From Acidovorax sp. sif1233 (GTDB lineage: Bacteria > Pseudomonadota > Gammaproteobacteria > Burkholderiales > Burkholderiaceae_C), in assembly GCF_019218755.1 (NCBI RefSeq), contig NZ_JAHUWZ010000002.1, positions 372,001 through 436,000 on the forward strand: a stretch of 64,000 nucleotides of DNA, given 5' to 3'. The position numbers and the translations under genes are program-made. The notes below the pieces were generated by a model, which saw only the letters and a list, made by a program, of their open reading frames with translations, was not told where the DNA came from and did not search any database. This document shows positions 38,322 to 46,870 of this stretch, piece after piece. Each line of letters begins with the position of its first letter. Within the stretch, counting starts at the first letter, position 1.

Positions 38322-39056
38322 TCAGCCATAGCCCGCCTGCGCCACCGTGGCCAGCAGTTGTGGTGTGCGGCGCAGCGCTGCAGGCGTCTGCCCAAGCCAG
38401 CGCAGACAGTCGCGGTGGAAGTGGGCTTGGTCGGCGTAGCCGTTGTCGGCTGCAATCTCCGCCAGCGGTTTGGCCGTGCCGAGCGCCTGCGCTGCACGGC
38501 GCACGCGGGCCAGCGCGCGCCAGAAGCGGGGCGATTGGCCGGTGGAGCGTTGGGTCAGGCGCTCCAACGTGCGTTCGGACACCCCTAGGCCGTGTGCTGC
38601 CGCGCCCACCGTGGCTGCATGCGCCAGCGCGTGTAGCGCCTCTTGGACGCGTGGGTCCCTGTCGGTGTGGTGGTCGATGGCCTCCAGCAGCAAGGCTTCT
38701 AGCGCCGTGGTGTCGTGGCCCAGGCCGCAGGAGCGTGGCCCAGCGCGGCGCCTGTGCTGGTGCCAGATGGCCCGTGCGGACTGCAGCAATGCTGCTGCAT
38801 CGATGGTGGTGCCGGGACACAGGCGGTAGCCCAGCCATTGCTCGCCAGCGCGTCCGGGCACCTCCATGGCAGCGTCGGCCAGTGGTGAGATATGCCAGGC
38901 GGAGTGCCCGCAAGCCTCCACATGCAGGATGAGGTCGCTGCAGCCATCGGGCAGCACCGTGGTGGCACTGGCATCGGTGGTGTCGAACTGCCAGCGCGCC
39001 AGCACGGTCAGTGGCAGCAAGGGGCTGGTGCTGAGAGAAGGCGGCACGTCTGGCAT
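38322..39056 (-). CDS. AraC-family transcriptional regulator
   Basis: 244 residues from ATG 39056. The N-terminal part is a small ligand domain (LPDGCSDLILHVEACG is the DUF6597-like signature seen in many AraC regulators). The C-terminal DNA-binding domain has two helix-turn-helix motifs: VGAAAHGLGVSERTLERLTQ and PLAEIAADNGYADQAHFHRD, then FRRLLG-like FHRDCLRWLGQTPAALRR. It starts 13 bases after the stop of the small secreted protein gene and could be the last gene of the transporter operon, so it may regulate it. An upstream in-frame start at 39152 overlaps that gene and is less likely. Confidence 0.88.
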   Translation of the reverse strand: MPDVPPSLSTSPLLPLTVLARWQFDTTDASATTVLPDGCSDLILHVEACGHSAWHISPLADAAMEVPGRAGEQWLGYRLCPGTTIDAAALLQSARAIWHQHRRRAGPRSCGLGHDTTALEALLLEAIDHHTDRDPRVQEALHALAHAATVGAAAHGLGVSERTLERLTQRSTGQSPRFWRALARVRRAAQALGTAKPLAEIAADNGYADQAHFHRDCLRWLGQTPAALRRTPQLLATVAQAGYG

Positions 39057-39069
39057 GGCAGGCCCGCCG

Positions 39070-39543
39070 TCAGCGCTTTTGTGTGGTGCGAAAGCGCACC
39101 TCGCCCGGGTTGTGTCCTGCGTCGATGGTGATACGGAACACACTGTCGTCATGGCCAGACTGCGCCCGCGCTGTGAAGCGAATGCCCCGGCGCGTGGGCA
39201 GGCAGCTCATCTGGCTCAGGGTGATGGCGGCATGGTCGTTGTTGATCTGCGCAAAACCCTCGGTGTGAACCGCGGCGGCGCTGTCGGTGCGGTCCCGCGC
39301 GATCCACTGCAGGTAGAGAAAAGACTGCGCGTAGCGCGTGGCGTGCACGATGCGGTACGTGCCGCCGCCTTCACCCGGATGCACCGGGGCGGGCCACTGA
39401 CCGCAAACCTTGACCCAGTCCACATCGGGCGCGGCGGTGAAGGATTCATACGGCATGTCTTGCCCCAGCGCGTGGGCATGCCCCGCACAGGCCAGCAGCG
39501 CGGCCGCCAGCCAAGGCGCGATGGGGCTGGGCGCGCGCCTCAC
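39070..39543 (-). CDS. Small secreted protein of unknown function at the end of the ABC operon
   Basis: 157 residues from a GTG that overlaps the permease stop (GTGA). The N-terminus is a Sec signal peptide (APWLAAALLACAGHAHA). The mature part has two cysteines (VKVCGQW and MSCLPT) that could pair in the periplasm, and beta-rich sequence (GGTYRIVHATRYAQSFLYL, GIRFTARAQSGHDDSVFRIT). I do not recognise a family. Translational coupling to a BMP-type ABC permease gene suggests a role with that transporter, for example as an extra periplasmic component. Confidence 0.75.
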   Translation of the reverse strand: MRRAPSPIAPWLAAALLACAGHAHALGQDMPYESFTAAPDVDWVKVCGQWPAPVHPGEGGGTYRIVHATRYAQSFLYLQWIARDRTDSAAAVHTEGFAQINNDHAAITLSQMSCLPTRRGIRFTARAQSGHDDSVFRITIDAGHNPGEVRFRTTQKR

Positions 39544-40463
39544 CGCTCGCCCTTGCGGTAGGGCTTCATCAGCGCCTGCGGGTACGCTGCCTTGCGCGCC
39601 ACCAGCACCAGGGCCAGTATGGAGAGCAGGTAGGGCAGCATCAGATACACCTGGTACGGAAGCCACGCGCCGCCCGCCTGCTGCAGCCGAAGCTGCAGCG
39701 CATCGAAAAAAGCGAACAGCAGCGCGCCCAGCAGTGCCTTGCCGGGGCGCCACGACGCGAACACCACCAGCGCGACGCAGATCCAGCCGCGCCCGTTCAC
39801 CATGTTGAAGAAGAAAGCGTTGAACGCCGACAGCGTGAGGAAGGCCCCCGCCACACCCATCAACGCCGAGCCCGCCACGATGGCCCCCGTGCGCGTGGCC
39901 GCCACCGGGATGCCCTGGCCCTCGGCGGCCTGCGGGTTCTCGCCCACCATGCGCACGGCCAGGCCCAGCGGCGTGCGCATGAGCACCCAGGCCAGTATCG
40001 GCACCAGGGCCAGCGCCAGCAGCGTGAGTGGCGTCTGCGCTGAGAGAATGGGCACGCCCAGCCAGTCCGTGGCGGCGAAGGGCTCGATGGTGGGCGGCGT
40101 GTTCACCTTCGGAAAGCTCACGCGGTAGCCGTAGTAGCTGAGCGCCGTGGCCAGCAGCGTGATGCCCAGGCCCGAGACATGCTGCGACAGCGCTAGCCCC
40201 ACCGTGAGCCAGGCATGCAGCAGCCCGAACACGCCCCCCGTGAGCGCCGCCACCAGCACCCCGGTCCACAGGCCGTGCCCGGCGTACACCGTGAGCCAGC
40301 CCGTGAAGGCGCCCGCCACCATGATGCCCTCGATGCCCAGGTGGAGCACGCCGGCGCGCTCGCACAGCAGCACCCCGAGCGTGCCCAGGATGAGCGGCGT
40401 GGCCACGCGCAAGGTGGCGATCCAGAAGGCCGGATTGGCCAGGATGTCGAGGAGTTCGGTCAT
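39540..40463 (-). CDS. ABC transporter permease, nucleoside/BMP type (second permease)
   Basis: 307 residues with about eight helices of the BPD_transp_2 family. Typical stretches are VLLCERAGVLHLGIEGIMVAG and the EAA-like loop MRTPLGLAVRMVGENPQAAE. It pairs with the permease encoded just before it to form the inner-membrane channel of a BMP-family transporter for nucleosides or nucleobases. Its ATG overlaps the stop of that gene (ATGA at 40460-40463), and its own stop overlaps the small secreted protein gene. Confidence 0.92.
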   Translation of the reverse strand: MTELLDILANPAFWIATLRVATPLILGTLGVLLCERAGVLHLGIEGIMVAGAFTGWLTVYAGHGLWTGVLVAALTGGVFGLLHAWLTVGLALSQHVSGLGITLLATALSYYGYRVSFPKVNTPPTIEPFAATDWLGVPILSAQTPLTLLALALVPILAWVLMRTPLGLAVRMVGENPQAAEGQGIPVAATRTGAIVAGSALMGVAGAFLTLSAFNAFFFNMVNGRGWICVALVVFASWRPGKALLGALLFAFFDALQLRLQQAGGAWLPYQVYLMLPYLLSILALVLVARKAAYPQALMKPYRKGER

Positions 40464-41521
40464 TTCCACCTCACCCGGTACTGCGTGAGCAGGGTGGCGA
40501 CGAGCACCGCGATGAGCGAGGTGGCCACGATCACGTCGGCGATGTAGGTGGGCACGCCCACCGCGCGGCTCATGCTGTCGGCACCCACCAGCACGCCGGC
40601 CACGAAGGTGCCCGCCGCGATCACGCCCAGCGGGTGCAGCCCGGCCAGCATGGCGATCACGATGCCGCTGTAGCCATAGCCCGGCGACATGTCGAGCGTG
40701 ACGTAGCCGGTGCGGCCCGCCACCTCGATGGCACCGGCCAGCCCCGCCAGCCCGCCCGAGAGCAGGGCCACCAGCACCACGGTGCGGGTGATGGGCACGC
40801 CGGCAAACGCGGCGGCCCGCGCATTGGCACCGGCCGCGCGGATGTCGAAGCCCGGCACCGTGCGCCGCAGGATGGCCCAGAGGATCAGTGCCAGGCCGAT
40901 GGCCCACAGCAGTCCCGTGTGCAGGCGCGTCTGCGGCACCAGCCTGGACAGCTCCAGGTCTCCCTGCAGCGCCACGCTCTGCGGCCAGCCCATGGACAGC
41001 GGGTCTTTCATGGGGCCGTCGAGCAGGGCCGAGACCAGCAGCAGCATGATGAAGTTGAGCAGCAGCGTGGTCACCACCTCGTCCACCCCCAGGCGCGACT
41101 TCATGAGTGCCGGGCCCAGCAGCAGCAGGGCGCCGGCCAGGGCCGCCGCCAGCATCATCGCCGGGAACAGCAGCCAGGGCGACCATTCCAGCCCCGTGCC
41201 GCCATGCAGGCCGCCCACGGCCACTGCGGCCAGCGCGCCGGCATACAGCTGCCCCTCGGCACCGATGTTGAACAGCCGCGCGCGAAAGGCCACCGCCGCG
41301 GCCAGCCCGGTCAGGATCAGCGGCGTGGCGCGCGTGAGGGTTTCGGTCAGCGCGAAGACCGAGCCGAAGGCGCCCTTGACGAGCAGTGCATAGGTCTGGC
41401 CCACGGGCGCGCCGGCCCACAGCACCAGCAGGCCGCTGATGACGAGGGTGAACACCACGGCGCCCACCGGCGCCGCTACGTAGGCGGCGGGGGAGATGTG
41501 GTTGCGTTTTTCAAGCCGCAT
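40460..41521 (-). CDS. ABC transporter permease, nucleoside/BMP type (first permease)
   Basis: 353 residues from ATG 41521, with about nine helices. RARLFNIGAEGQLYAGALAAV, SRLGVDEVVTTLLLNFIMLL and the loop FDIRAAGANARAAAFAGV are the BPD_transp_2 signatures of nucleoside-transporter permeases (YufP/NupB-like). It forms a heterodimer with the next permease. The first 100 bases upstream (41522-41622) separate it from a gene on the other strand, which interrupts the operon between this gene and the ATPase gene at 42203. An upstream in-frame start at 41563 would add 14 residues. Confidence 0.92.
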   Translation of the reverse strand: MRLEKRNHISPAAYVAAPVGAVVFTLVISGLLVLWAGAPVGQTYALLVKGAFGSVFALTETLTRATPLILTGLAAAVAFRARLFNIGAEGQLYAGALAAVAVGGLHGGTGLEWSPWLLFPAMMLAAALAGALLLLGPALMKSRLGVDEVVTTLLLNFIMLLLVSALLDGPMKDPLSMGWPQSVALQGDLELSRLVPQTRLHTGLLWAIGLALILWAILRRTVPGFDIRAAGANARAAAFAGVPITRTVVLVALLSGGLAGLAGAIEVAGRTGYVTLDMSPGYGYSGIVIAMLAGLHPLGVIAAGTFVAGVLVGADSMSRAVGVPTYIADVIVATSLIAVLVATLLTQYRVRWK

Positions 41522-41622
41522 GGGTCGGCGCTTCGTGGGGAATGGAGGGCATCGGATTACCATCCGCGGCGGCGACGTTCGGCTTGCACCACGCAGGCCG
41601 CCAATAACGGGAGGGAGAGATC

Positions 41623-42171
41623 ATGCAAAACCTGGTGTGGGGATGGCTTGGGCGCATGTTGCTGTGCGGCGCGCTGGCGCTGGGCTGCGCAGGTGCCATG
41701 GCACAGGCATTGACCGGCGAGGGCCCGGCAACGGCTGCGCCGGTCGCCCCGCCGGACCTGCCGCTGAAGAACGAAGCGGAATACACCGCCGACATCAACG
41801 AATGGCTGGACCACACACGCAGGCTGCAGGAAGAAGGTCGGGTGCGGCACAGGCGCATCACCATCGGCGTGGTGTCGGCCCTGGTGGCAGGCTTTCTCGG
41901 CCTGCTGCTGCATACCTGGCGCAGCGGCCGGCCCATGGCCTTCAAGATCAGCCGCGTGCTGCTGTGGGCGCCCCTGTTCCTGTTGGCGGGGGTGTGGTTC
42001 TTTCCATCCATCATCCTGATGGTGATGGGGTGTGCGCCCGTGATGCTCGGCGTGTGGTGGCGGCGCGCCCTGTCGTGGTGGGAGCTGTCCATCGCCTCCG
42101 CGCTGTACCTGCCGGCCCTGGTGTTCACCTGGCTTGTCTTCAGGACACTGGCTGGCATGGGCGGCGGGTAA
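41623..42171 (+). CDS. Unrecognised membrane protein, opposite-strand gene inside the ABC operon
   Basis: 182 residues. Signal peptide or first helix (MLLCGALALGCAGAMAQA, cleavage likely after AMAQA), a charged segment (EYTADINEWLDHTRRLQEEG), then three membrane helices (about 87-110, 118-138, 146-176). The strong ribosome site GGGAGGGAGAG before the ATG and normal codon use support it. It lies between the ATPase and permease genes of the transporter, on the other strand, so read-through of the operon would be antisense to it. No family recognised. Confidence 0.75.
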   Translation: MQNLVWGWLGRMLLCGALALGCAGAMAQALTGEGPATAAPVAPPDLPLKNEAEYTADINEWLDHTRRLQEEGRVRHRRITIGVVSALVAGFLGLLLHTWRSGRPMAFKISRVLLWAPLFLLAGVWFFPSIILMVMGCAPVMLGVWWRRALSWWELSIASALYLPALVFTWLVFRTLAGMGGG

Positions 42172-42202
42172 GGGCCCGGGCGCTGAATCGGCGCCTGCGC
42201 AG

Positions 42203-43774
42203 TCACGGGGTTTCCTCCGCGCTGCTGGCGGCGCCCGCCATCGCCAGGCCGATGGCCTCGCGCGTCCAGCCCTCTGCGGGCCGCGCTGCGCTCAGGTGCC
42301 CCTCGTGCATCACCGCCACGCGGTCGCCCAGGGCCAGCACCTCGTCGAGATCGTCCGAGATCAGCAGCACGGCGGCACCGCCGTCGCGCGCGTTGATGAG
42401 CTGCTGCTGCACGAAGGTGACGGCGCCGATATCGAGCCCCCAGGTGGGCTGGTGGGCCACGATGAGGCGCGGCGCAGGGGCGCTCTGGCTGGCGTCGTAG
42501 GGCGGCAGCAGGGCGCGGCCCAGGATGAGCTTTTGCATGTTGCCGCCCGAGAGCGCGCGGGCAGGGGTGTCGGGCCCGCCGCCGCGCACGTCGAAGGTCT
42601 CGGCCACGCGCTGGGCATGCTGGCGCGCGGCGCCGCGCTTGACCCAGAAGGCCCGGAACCAGGGGTGGGCGAACCAGTGGCTGCGCAGGCGTTCGGACAC
42701 GGCGTTCTCCCACACTGGCAGGTCGCCCACCACGCCCACGGCATGGCGGTCCTCGGGGATGCGGGCCACTCCCTGGTCCACCACCCAAGCCGGGCGGGCC
42801 TGCAGCGGCGTGCCCAGCAGCGTGACCTGGCCGGCGGTGGCGGCGCGCACGCCGCACAGCACATCGGCCAGCGCCACCTGGCCATTGCCCGAGACACCGG
42901 CGATGGCGACGATCTCGCCGGCGTTCAGGGTGAGCGATACGCCCTGCAGCCGATCACGACCCGTGGATGCCGTGGATACGTTGGCCAGCGCGCACACCGG
43001 CGCACCCACGCTCCGGGCGGGGCGGCGTTCGCTGGCCTCGATGGCATGGCCCACCATCCACTGCGCGAGCTGGCCTTGCGTGGTGCCCTGCGCGGGCGCC
43101 TCGGCCACGAGCTTGCCCTGGCGCAGCACGGCCACGCGGTGCGATACGCGCAGCACCTCGGCCAGCTTGTGGCTGATGAAGATGATGGACAGGCCCTGCG
43201 CCACCATCTGCGCGAGCGTGTCGAACAGTGCTTCGCTTTCCTGCGGCGTGAGCACGGCGGTGGGTTCGTCCAGGATGAGGATGCGCGCGCCCCGGTACAG
43301 CGCCTTGAGGATCTCCACGCGCTGGCGCTCGCCGACCGAGAGGCCGCCCACCAGCGCCTCGGGCCGCACGGGCAGGCCGAACTGGCGGGACACCGCCAGC
43401 AGGCGCTCGCGCGCACCCGCGCGCCGTGAGAAGGGCTGCCACAAGGGCTCGGTGCCCAGCAGCACGTTGTCCAGCACCGTGAGGTTGTCGGCCAGGGTGA
43501 AATGCTGGTGCACCATGCCGATGCCCGCCGCCAGCGCCGCGCGTGGCTGGCCGGGCGGCAGCGGCTGGCCGAAGACCTCGATGTGGCCCGCGTCGGCCAT
43601 GTAGTGGCCGAACAGGATGGACATCAGCGTGGACTTGCCCGCCCCGTTCTCCCCCAGCAGTGCCAGCACCTCGCCGCGCTGCAGCGCAAGGCTGATGCCG
43701 TCGTTGGCCACCAGCTTGCCGAAGCGTTTGGTGATGCCCTGCAGCCGCAGGACGGGGCCGGAGGGGTCCGTCAT
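42203..43774 (-). CDS. ABC transporter ATP-binding protein, nucleoside type, two ATPase domains
   Basis: 523 residues. First domain: Walker A GENGAGKST, signature LSVGERQRVEILKAL, Walker B ILILDEPTAV. Second domain: Walker A is altered (GVSGNGQVALADVL, lacking the usual Lys-Ser) and its signature is LSGGNMQKLILGRAL with a Walker-B-like LIVAHQPTWGLD. This is the tandem arrangement of sugar and nucleoside importers (MglA/YufO type), where the second site is degenerate. It powers uptake through the two permeases. ATG overlaps the stop of the upstream nucleosidase-like gene (43771-43774). Confidence 0.93.
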   Translation of the reverse strand: MTDPSGPVLRLQGITKRFGKLVANDGISLALQRGEVLALLGENGAGKSTLMSILFGHYMADAGHIEVFGQPLPPGQPRAALAAGIGMVHQHFTLADNLTVLDNVLLGTEPLWQPFSRRAGARERLLAVSRQFGLPVRPEALVGGLSVGERQRVEILKALYRGARILILDEPTAVLTPQESEALFDTLAQMVAQGLSIIFISHKLAEVLRVSHRVAVLRQGKLVAEAPAQGTTQGQLAQWMVGHAIEASERRPARSVGAPVCALANVSTASTGRDRLQGVSLTLNAGEIVAIAGVSGNGQVALADVLCGVRAATAGQVTLLGTPLQARPAWVVDQGVARIPEDRHAVGVVGDLPVWENAVSERLRSHWFAHPWFRAFWVKRGAARQHAQRVAETFDVRGGGPDTPARALSGGNMQKLILGRALLPPYDASQSAPAPRLIVAHQPTWGLDIGAVTFVQQQLINARDGGAAVLLISDDLDEVLALGDRVAVMHEGHLSAARPAEGWTREAIGLAMAGAASSAEETP

Positions 43775-44742
43775 TTCCAGTTCGAGAGAAAGGCCAGCAG
43801 CACCTTGGCGGAATTGGCCGCCGCCAGGCCCATGAAGGTGCCCATTTCATTCTCGCCTTCGCCACCACCGGCCAGATCGCTCAGCGAGCGAAAGGCGATG
43901 TAGGGCACGCCGTTGCTGTGGGCCACCATGGCGGTGGCGGCGGTCTCCATGTCGAGCACATTGGCCTCGAAGGTCTTGAACGCGTATTCGCGGAAAGCCT
44001 TGTTGTCCACGAAGGCCTGGCCCGACACACCGTTGCCGCCCACCACGAGCTGCGGGCGCTGTTTCAGGCAGGTGCTGGCCAGGCAATGCGCCAGGCCCAC
44101 GTCCTGCAGGCCGCGCGCGGTGGCCAGCATTTGGGGGTCCGCCTCAAACCAGAACTGTTTGGTGATGCCGGGCTTGGCCGCCGACCTCACCTCGACCGGG
44201 CGCGGATGCATCATGCCGAAGGCGGGCATCGTCAGCTCGCTTTTCATCCACGCGGGGGCGCTGTACTGGCCGGGCTGGTCTTCACGCGCCATCAGCCATT
44301 CCATGTACTGGCCCCACTGCGCGGGCACGGTCACGTCGCCAATGTGCAGGCCGGGGTTCACGCCGCCGGCGATGCCGGAAAAGACGATGTGGCTCACGTT
44401 GAAGCGGTCCAGCACCAATTGCGTGTTCATGGCCGCGTTGGTCATGCTGATGCCCGACAGGAACACCACCACGGGCTTGCCCGAGAGCGTGCCGGTGGTG
44501 AACTCCACGCCGTTGACGCTGTGCCTGGCCGGCTGCTGCACCTGGGGCAGCAGCACCGTCAGCTCGGGTGCAAAGGCCGAGATGACGGCGATGCGCGGGG
44601 TGCTGTCCAGCCGTGCCGCCTGGCCCGGCGCGATCGCGGCGCAACCCGCCACCAGCGTGGCCAGGGCCAGGGCGCCCAGCAGGCGCATGCACCGCGCGGC
44701 CAGGGCGGTTGTCTCGGGGCGGTGGGAAAGCGGTGCGGGCAT
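43771..44742 (-). CDS. Nucleosidase/phosphorylase-family lipoprotein
   Basis: 323 residues of the PNP_UDP_1 (MTA/SAH nucleosidase-like) family. Unlike the cytosolic enzymes it begins with a lipoprotein signal, LATLVAG-C (Cys 34). Typical motifs are RIAVISAFAPELTVLLPQV, HIVFSGIAGGVNPGLHIGDV and the base/ribose site FEANVLDMETAATAMVAH with ALAYISD-like AFRSLSDLAGG. It probably cleaves the glycosidic bond of nucleosides in the periplasm, feeding bases to the transporter. The start is chosen by an AAGGAG site 4 bases before ATG 44742. Coupled to the ATPase gene. Confidence 0.88.
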   Translation of the reverse strand: MPAPLSHRPETTALAARCMRLLGALALATLVAGCAAIAPGQAARLDSTPRIAVISAFAPELTVLLPQVQQPARHSVNGVEFTTGTLSGKPVVVFLSGISMTNAAMNTQLVLDRFNVSHIVFSGIAGGVNPGLHIGDVTVPAQWGQYMEWLMAREDQPGQYSAPAWMKSELTMPAFGMMHPRPVEVRSAAKPGITKQFWFEADPQMLATARGLQDVGLAHCLASTCLKQRPQLVVGGNGVSGQAFVDNKAFREYAFKTFEANVLDMETAATAMVAHSNGVPYIAFRSLSDLAGGGEGENEMGTFMGLAAANSAKVLLAFLSNWK

Positions 44743-44846
44743 GGCGCTCCTTGTCGGGAAAAAGAAGAAAAGGAAAAATCGTACAGCGCAGCGCAGCGCA
44801 CGGCGGCGCAGGCCACAGCGCAGCCGGTGCCCGCGCGCCGGGGTGC

Positions 44847-45857
44847 CTACCTGGCCGTGGACTTGGGCTGGCTGTCGTCCACCTTCACGCTGAACTTGCC
44901 GGCCAGGATGTCGGCCTCCTTGGCCTTGACCTTGGCCACGATGTCGGCGGGCACCTTCTTCTCGAACGTGCCCAGCGGCGCCAATTCAGAGCCCTTGTGC
45001 TTCATCATCGAGTAGGGGCCGTAGTCCTCGGCTGTGAACTTGCCGTCCTTGACCAGCTTGAGGGCGCGTTCGATGCTGGGCTCCATGTGCCACAGCGCGG
45101 AGGCGACCACGGTGTCGGGGTACTTGTCCTGCGTGTTGATCACGTTGCCGATGGCCAGCTTGCCCTTTTCCTTGGCCGCGTCGGACACGCCAAAGCGCTC
45201 GGCATAGAGCACGTCGGCGCCCTTGTCGATCATGGCGAAGGTGGCTTCCTTGGCCTTGGGCGGGTCGAACCAGCTGTTGATGAAGGTGATGGTGAACTCG
45301 ACCTTGGGGTTGGTCTCCTTCGCGCCGGCCATGAAGGCGTGCATCAGGCGGTTGACCTCGGGAATGGGGAAGCCGCCGACCATGCCGATCTTGTTCGTCT
45401 TGGTCATGCCGCCCGCGACCATGCCGGACAGGTAGGCGGGCTCCTGGATGTAGTTGTCGAACACGCTGAAATTGGGCGCCTGCGGCTTGCCCGAGGAGCC
45501 CAGCAGGAACGAGGTCTTGGGGAAGTCCTTGGCCACCTTGCGGGCGGCGGTCTCCACCGCGAAGGCCTCGCCCACGATGAGCTGGTTGCCGCCGGTGGCG
45601 TACTCGCGCATCACGCGCTCGTAGTCGGCGTTGGAGACGTTCTCGCTGGCCTTGTATTCGATCTCGCCGCGCGCTTCGGCGGCCTTCAGGGCCTTGTGGA
45701 TGCGGCTCACCCACTGCTGCTCGTAGGGCACCGTGTAGATCGCCGCGACCTTGAGCTTGGACTGCGCGTGGGCCAGCGAGGGTGCCAGGCCCATGGCGGC
45801 CGAAAGGGCCATGGAAGTGCAGAGCAGGCGTCCGGTGAAGATGCGGCGAGTGGTCAT
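44847..45857 (-). CDS. BMP-family ABC transporter substrate-binding protein
   Basis: 336 residues from ATG 45857. A Sec signal (RLLCTSMALSAAMGLAPSLA, cleavage after AHA) precedes a Bmp domain (SKLKVAAIYTVPYEQQWVSR, GEAFAVETAARKVAKDFP, FMAGAKETNPKVEFTITFIN). The family binds nucleosides, purines or riboflavin-like compounds and passes them to the membrane ATPase complex. It is the first transporter gene after upp in the direction of transcription. The site GGACTCC before the ATG is a weak ribosome site. Confidence 0.93.
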   Translation of the reverse strand: MTTRRIFTGRLLCTSMALSAAMGLAPSLAHAQSKLKVAAIYTVPYEQQWVSRIHKALKAAEARGEIEYKASENVSNADYERVMREYATGGNQLIVGEAFAVETAARKVAKDFPKTSFLLGSSGKPQAPNFSVFDNYIQEPAYLSGMVAGGMTKTNKIGMVGGFPIPEVNRLMHAFMAGAKETNPKVEFTITFINSWFDPPKAKEATFAMIDKGADVLYAERFGVSDAAKEKGKLAIGNVINTQDKYPDTVVASALWHMEPSIERALKLVKDGKFTAEDYGPYSMMKHKGSELAPLGTFEKKVPADIVAKVKAKEADILAGKFSVKVDDSQPKSTAR

Positions 45858-46003
45858 GGTGGAGTCCTTCAGACAGGCAAACAAGGAGGAATGGGTGTCA
45901 GCAGCCAAGCAAGGAGCGCGCCAATGGGCAGCCGCCCGGTGGCACGAGGCCGGAGGCAAGTCTGCCAGAGGAAAGCCACCAGTTGGTAAAAAAATGAAGC
46001 GCC

Positions 46004-46037
46004 AAAAAAACCACCGGAGGGCCTGGCCCCGCGGTGG
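46004..46037 (-). terminator. Rho-independent terminator of upp
   Basis: On the minus strand CCACCG / CGGTGG encloses a GGGGCC...GGCCC hairpin and is followed by seven T (the A run at 46004-46010). It is 27 bases after the upp stop, so upp and the substrate-binding gene probably have separate transcripts. Confidence 0.8.
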
Positions 46038-46063
46038 CTGGTTCGCGATGGCGTGCCGTGCGC

Positions 46064-46693
46064 CTACTTGGTGCCGAAGATCCGGTCCCCCGCATCCCCC
46101 AGCCCCGGCAGGATGTAGCCGTGGTCGTTCAGTTCGCGGTCGATGGCGGCGGTGAAGATCGGCACGTCGGGGTGGGCCTTCTGCAGCGTGGCCACGCCTT
46201 CGGGGGCGGCCAGCAGGCACACGAACTTGATGGAGCGGGGGTTGAGCTTTTTCAGGCGGTCCACGCAGGCGGCGGCCGAGTTGCCGGTGGCCAGCATGGG
46301 GTCCACCACGATGATGTCGCGCTCGTCCATTTCGGACGGCATCTTGAAGTAGTACTCCACCGGCTGCAGCGTGGCCGGGTCGCGGTACAGCCCGATGTGG
46401 CCCACGCGGGCGCCGGGCACCACGTTGAGCATGCCGTCGAGGAAGCCGTTGCCCGCGCGCAGGATGGAGACCAGTACCAGCTTCTTGCCGTCGATCACCT
46501 GGCCGGTCATGGTCTCCAGCGGGGTTTCGATCTGCACGTCCTGCAGGGGCATGTCGCGCGTGACTTCGTACGCCATGAGCGTGCTGAGCTCGCCCAGCAG
46601 GCGGCGAAAGCTGTTGGTGCTGGCGTCCTTCTTGCGCATCAGCGTGAGCTTGTGCTGGACGAGGGGGTGGTTGATGACGGTGACGTTGCTCAT
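46064..46693 (-). CDS. upp: Uracil phosphoribosyltransferase
   Basis: 209 residues, the family length. The PRPP loop is [19 protein letters not shown] and the uracil-binding part is at the C-terminus ([20 protein letters not shown]). It makes UMP from uracil and PRPP in the cytoplasm. With the nearby cytosine deaminase it completes a route cytosine to uracil to UMP. A terminator follows, so regulation with the transporter may be separate. Confidence 0.96.
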   Translation of the reverse strand: MSNVTVINHPLVQHKLTLMRKKDASTNSFRRLLGELSTLMAYEVTRDMPLQDVQIETPLETMTGQVIDGKKLVLVSILRAGNGFLDGMLNVVPGARVGHIGLYRDPATLQPVEYYFKMPSEMDERDIIVVDPMLATGNSAAACVDRLKKLNPRSIKFVCLLAAPEGVATLQKAHPDVPIFTAAIDRELNDHGYILPGLGDAGDRIFGTK

Positions 46694-46870
46694 GGCTGGG
46701 CCTGTGTTTTGGGGGATGGAAAGAGGCGCGCCCGCATTTTTACCTGACAGAGGCGCTGGCGGCAGGCACTGTCAGGGTTGCGGGCTGCCGTGCTGCCGTG
46801 TGGCTGGCCGTGGCGGGCCGCTGGCGTCGCCCTCTGGGGCTGGTGGCGGCGGCGCGGCGCATGGGTGAGT

